Part shown: positions 63,074 through 64,000 of the stretch, piece after piece | How positions within the stretch are numbered: position 1 is the first letter of the stretch | How the letters are laid out: each line of letters starts with the position of its first letter | Source of the DNA: Aliiglaciecola lipolytica E3 | GTDB lineage: Bacteria; Pseudomonadota; Gammaproteobacteria; Enterobacterales; Alteromonadaceae | Length of the DNA stretch: 64,000 nt | Direction of reading: 5' to 3' | Assembly: GCF_000314975.1 (NCBI RefSeq) | Contig: NZ_BAEN01000023.1 | Span: forward strand, 62,001-126,000 | The notes under the pieces: model-generated | Told to the model about the DNA's origin: nothing | What the model saw: only the letters and a program-made list of their open reading frames with translations | Database searches by the model: none | Translations under genes and position numbers: made by a program

Positions 63074-64000
63074 GGGTTAACTCGAATTCGGCCATTAATT
63101 CGGACGATGAGCTTCCAGAAACCCAAAGATGAAATTTGCCGGCTTCGTTGGTGAGCTCCATATTTCGGTTATAAAATGCCAGCTCAGTGGGTGCTAATTC
63201 AAATTCAACCACTTGTGAGCTGCCCGCGTTTATGCAAATTCGCTTAAACTGTTTTAATTCCTTTACCGGACGGGTTACGCTGCCAACTAAATCTCGTATG
63301 TATAGTTGAACCACTTCTTCTGCGTTGTATTTTCCAGTATTTTTAACCGTAATTTTGATGTGCAGTTTTTCTCCGCGATCTAGGCTTTTTTTATCAAGGG
63401 TTAAATTGGAATACTCAAAACGCCCGTATGACAACCCAAAGCCAAACTCATACAGCGGAGAAAAGTGTGTATCTAAGTGAGTGGCGGCCATTCCTAACGA
63501 TGTTTGCGGGGAGCGTTCAGGGATATTGTCCATGTGTATAAATTGCGATTCTGTTGAAGGCTTACCGGTATGTTTTTGATTATAGTAAATGGGTATTTGA
63601 CCTACTTTTCGCGGAAAAGTAACGGGCAGTTTGCCACTAGGAGAGCTCACTCCTAACAACAATTCAGAAATGGCTGGACCACCCATAGTGCCGGGATGCC
63701 AAGCAAAAAGTATACTGTCTACTTTATCTACGATAGGCTCTAGCGTTAATGGTCTGCCTGCCATGATCACCAGCACAATTGATTTGCCAGTGGCTGCGAT
63801 TTCTTCAATTAACAGCTGTTGATTACCAGGTAAGTTTAGTTCAGCGCGGCTGTGAGCTTCTCCGGATAAGATAGATTCTTCTCCTAAACATAAAATCACC
63901 ACATCTGATTGTTCCGCGAGTCTTATCGACTCGGCAAATAAATCTGTACCGTAACTTCGAGTATTCGTCATGCCTTTAGCAAACTTAATCTCAACTGCGT
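63066..64000 (-). CDS. BglX-like GH3 beta-glucosidase, N-terminus beyond the window
   Basis: The frame stays open to the right edge (AVEIKFAKG precedes the Met at 63971), so this is only the C-terminal third of a GH3. The GH3 C-domain is present: VVILCLGEESILSGEAHSRAELNLPGNQQ, then LVIMAGRPLTL and the FAWHPGTMGGPAISELLLG loop. It is followed by a fibronectin-III-like domain (about the last 90 residues, HIKITVKNTGKYNAEEVVQLYIRD). This matches periplasmic BglX beta-glucosidases. Overlaps the ExoP-like gene by 8 bases, forming a glucan-degrading pair. Length, signal peptide and the nucleophile cannot be judged here. Confidence 0.88.
   Translation of the reverse strand, partial: AVEIKFAKGMTNTRSYGTDLFAESIRLAEQSDVVILCLGEESILSGEAHSRAELNLPGNQQLLIEEIAATGKSIVLVIMAGRPLTLEPIVDKVDSILFAWHPGTMGGPAISELLLGVSSPSGKLPVTFPRKVGQIPIYYNQKHTGKPSTESQFIHMDNIPERSPQTSLGMAATHLDTHFSPLYEFGFGLSYGRFEYSNLTLDKKSLDRGEKLHIKITVKNTGKYNAEEVVQLYIRDLVGSVTRPVKELKQFKRICINAGSSQVVEFELAPTELAFYNRNMELTNEAGKFHLWVSGSSSSELMAEFELTHD

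Noticed and set aside
61211-63971. Possible frameshift splitting one GH3 gene in two
   Set aside because: Both frames carry their own GH3 C-domain motifs, so they are two separate enzymes rather than halves of one.
1-64000. CRISPR arrays, tRNA or rRNA genes, transposases, phage genes
   Set aside because: I looked for regular spaced repeats, cloverleaf-like blocks and transposase motifs by eye and saw none; a covariance-model search for tRNA would be decisive.

Overview
The window looks like a stretch of chromosome from a marine, carbohydrate-degrading gammaproteobacterium of the Alteromonadales (Paraglaciecola/Glaciecola/Catenovulum type). This rests on its AT-rich coding style, two large TonB-dependent receptors, paired GH3 glucosidases, a three-gene pnt transhydrogenase, a DUF4198/DUF2271/PepSY iron operon and many signalling proteins. 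The genus is an inference. I saw no rRNA, tRNA, insertion sequence, prophage or CRISPR array. Both window edges cut a gene: a LacI-type regulator on the left and a BglX-like GH3 on the right.

Layout. 1-9.6 kb: LacI fragment, a small outer-membrane barrel protein, an unrecognised three-gene operon (membrane protein, large soluble helical protein, lipoprotein), and a 1331-residue surface lipoprotein with PKD-like domains, an HEYYH metallopeptidase motif and a YfaP-like end. 10.1-22.9 kb: a minus-strand cluster that appears to be one catabolic unit: gabD, gabT, a MocR-type regulator with an extra C-terminal domain, a nitrilase-fold amidase, a TonB-dependent receptor, a TPR-sulfotransferase, a serine hydrolase and an MFS transporter. 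The same CTGGACC direct-repeat operator precedes both the amidase and the receptor. 23-32 kb: LysR regulator, hybrid histidine kinase, an MlaA/RND lipid-transport pair, and a YHYH/EF-hand secreted pair. 32.6-36.9 kb: a polyol operon (NCS1-type permease, mannitol dehydrogenase family enzyme, fructokinase). 37-42 kb: Sel1-repeat protein, a tiny exported peptide, YigZ and the transhydrogenase operon. 42-47.9 kb: a Fur-box-preceded iron uptake and reduction operon. 48-52.5 kb: exported nucleosidase, orphan solute-binding protein, orphan NIT-domain protein, DUF2845 protein, RpiB-like isomerase. 52.8-59 kb: MHYT-PAS hybrid kinase, HD-GYP response regulator and a soluble BdlA-like PAS chemotaxis protein. 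59-64 kb: secreted alpha/beta hydrolase with a DUF4785 protein, then two overlapping GH3 genes.

The most interesting part is 10.1-22.9 kb. The operator arrangement CTGGACCAATAA followed 23 bases later by CTGGYACTA occurs at two promoters in the same order. It ties the MocR regulator to import (receptor, MFS), hydrolysis (amidase, serine hydrolase) and GABA-type nitrogen/carbon salvage (GabT, GabD). The substrate is unknown; a GABA-releasing amide is my inference. Second in interest are the unrecognised three-gene envelope operon at 1.8-5.5 kb and the polyol operon, which carries a permease from a family normally linked to nucleobases.
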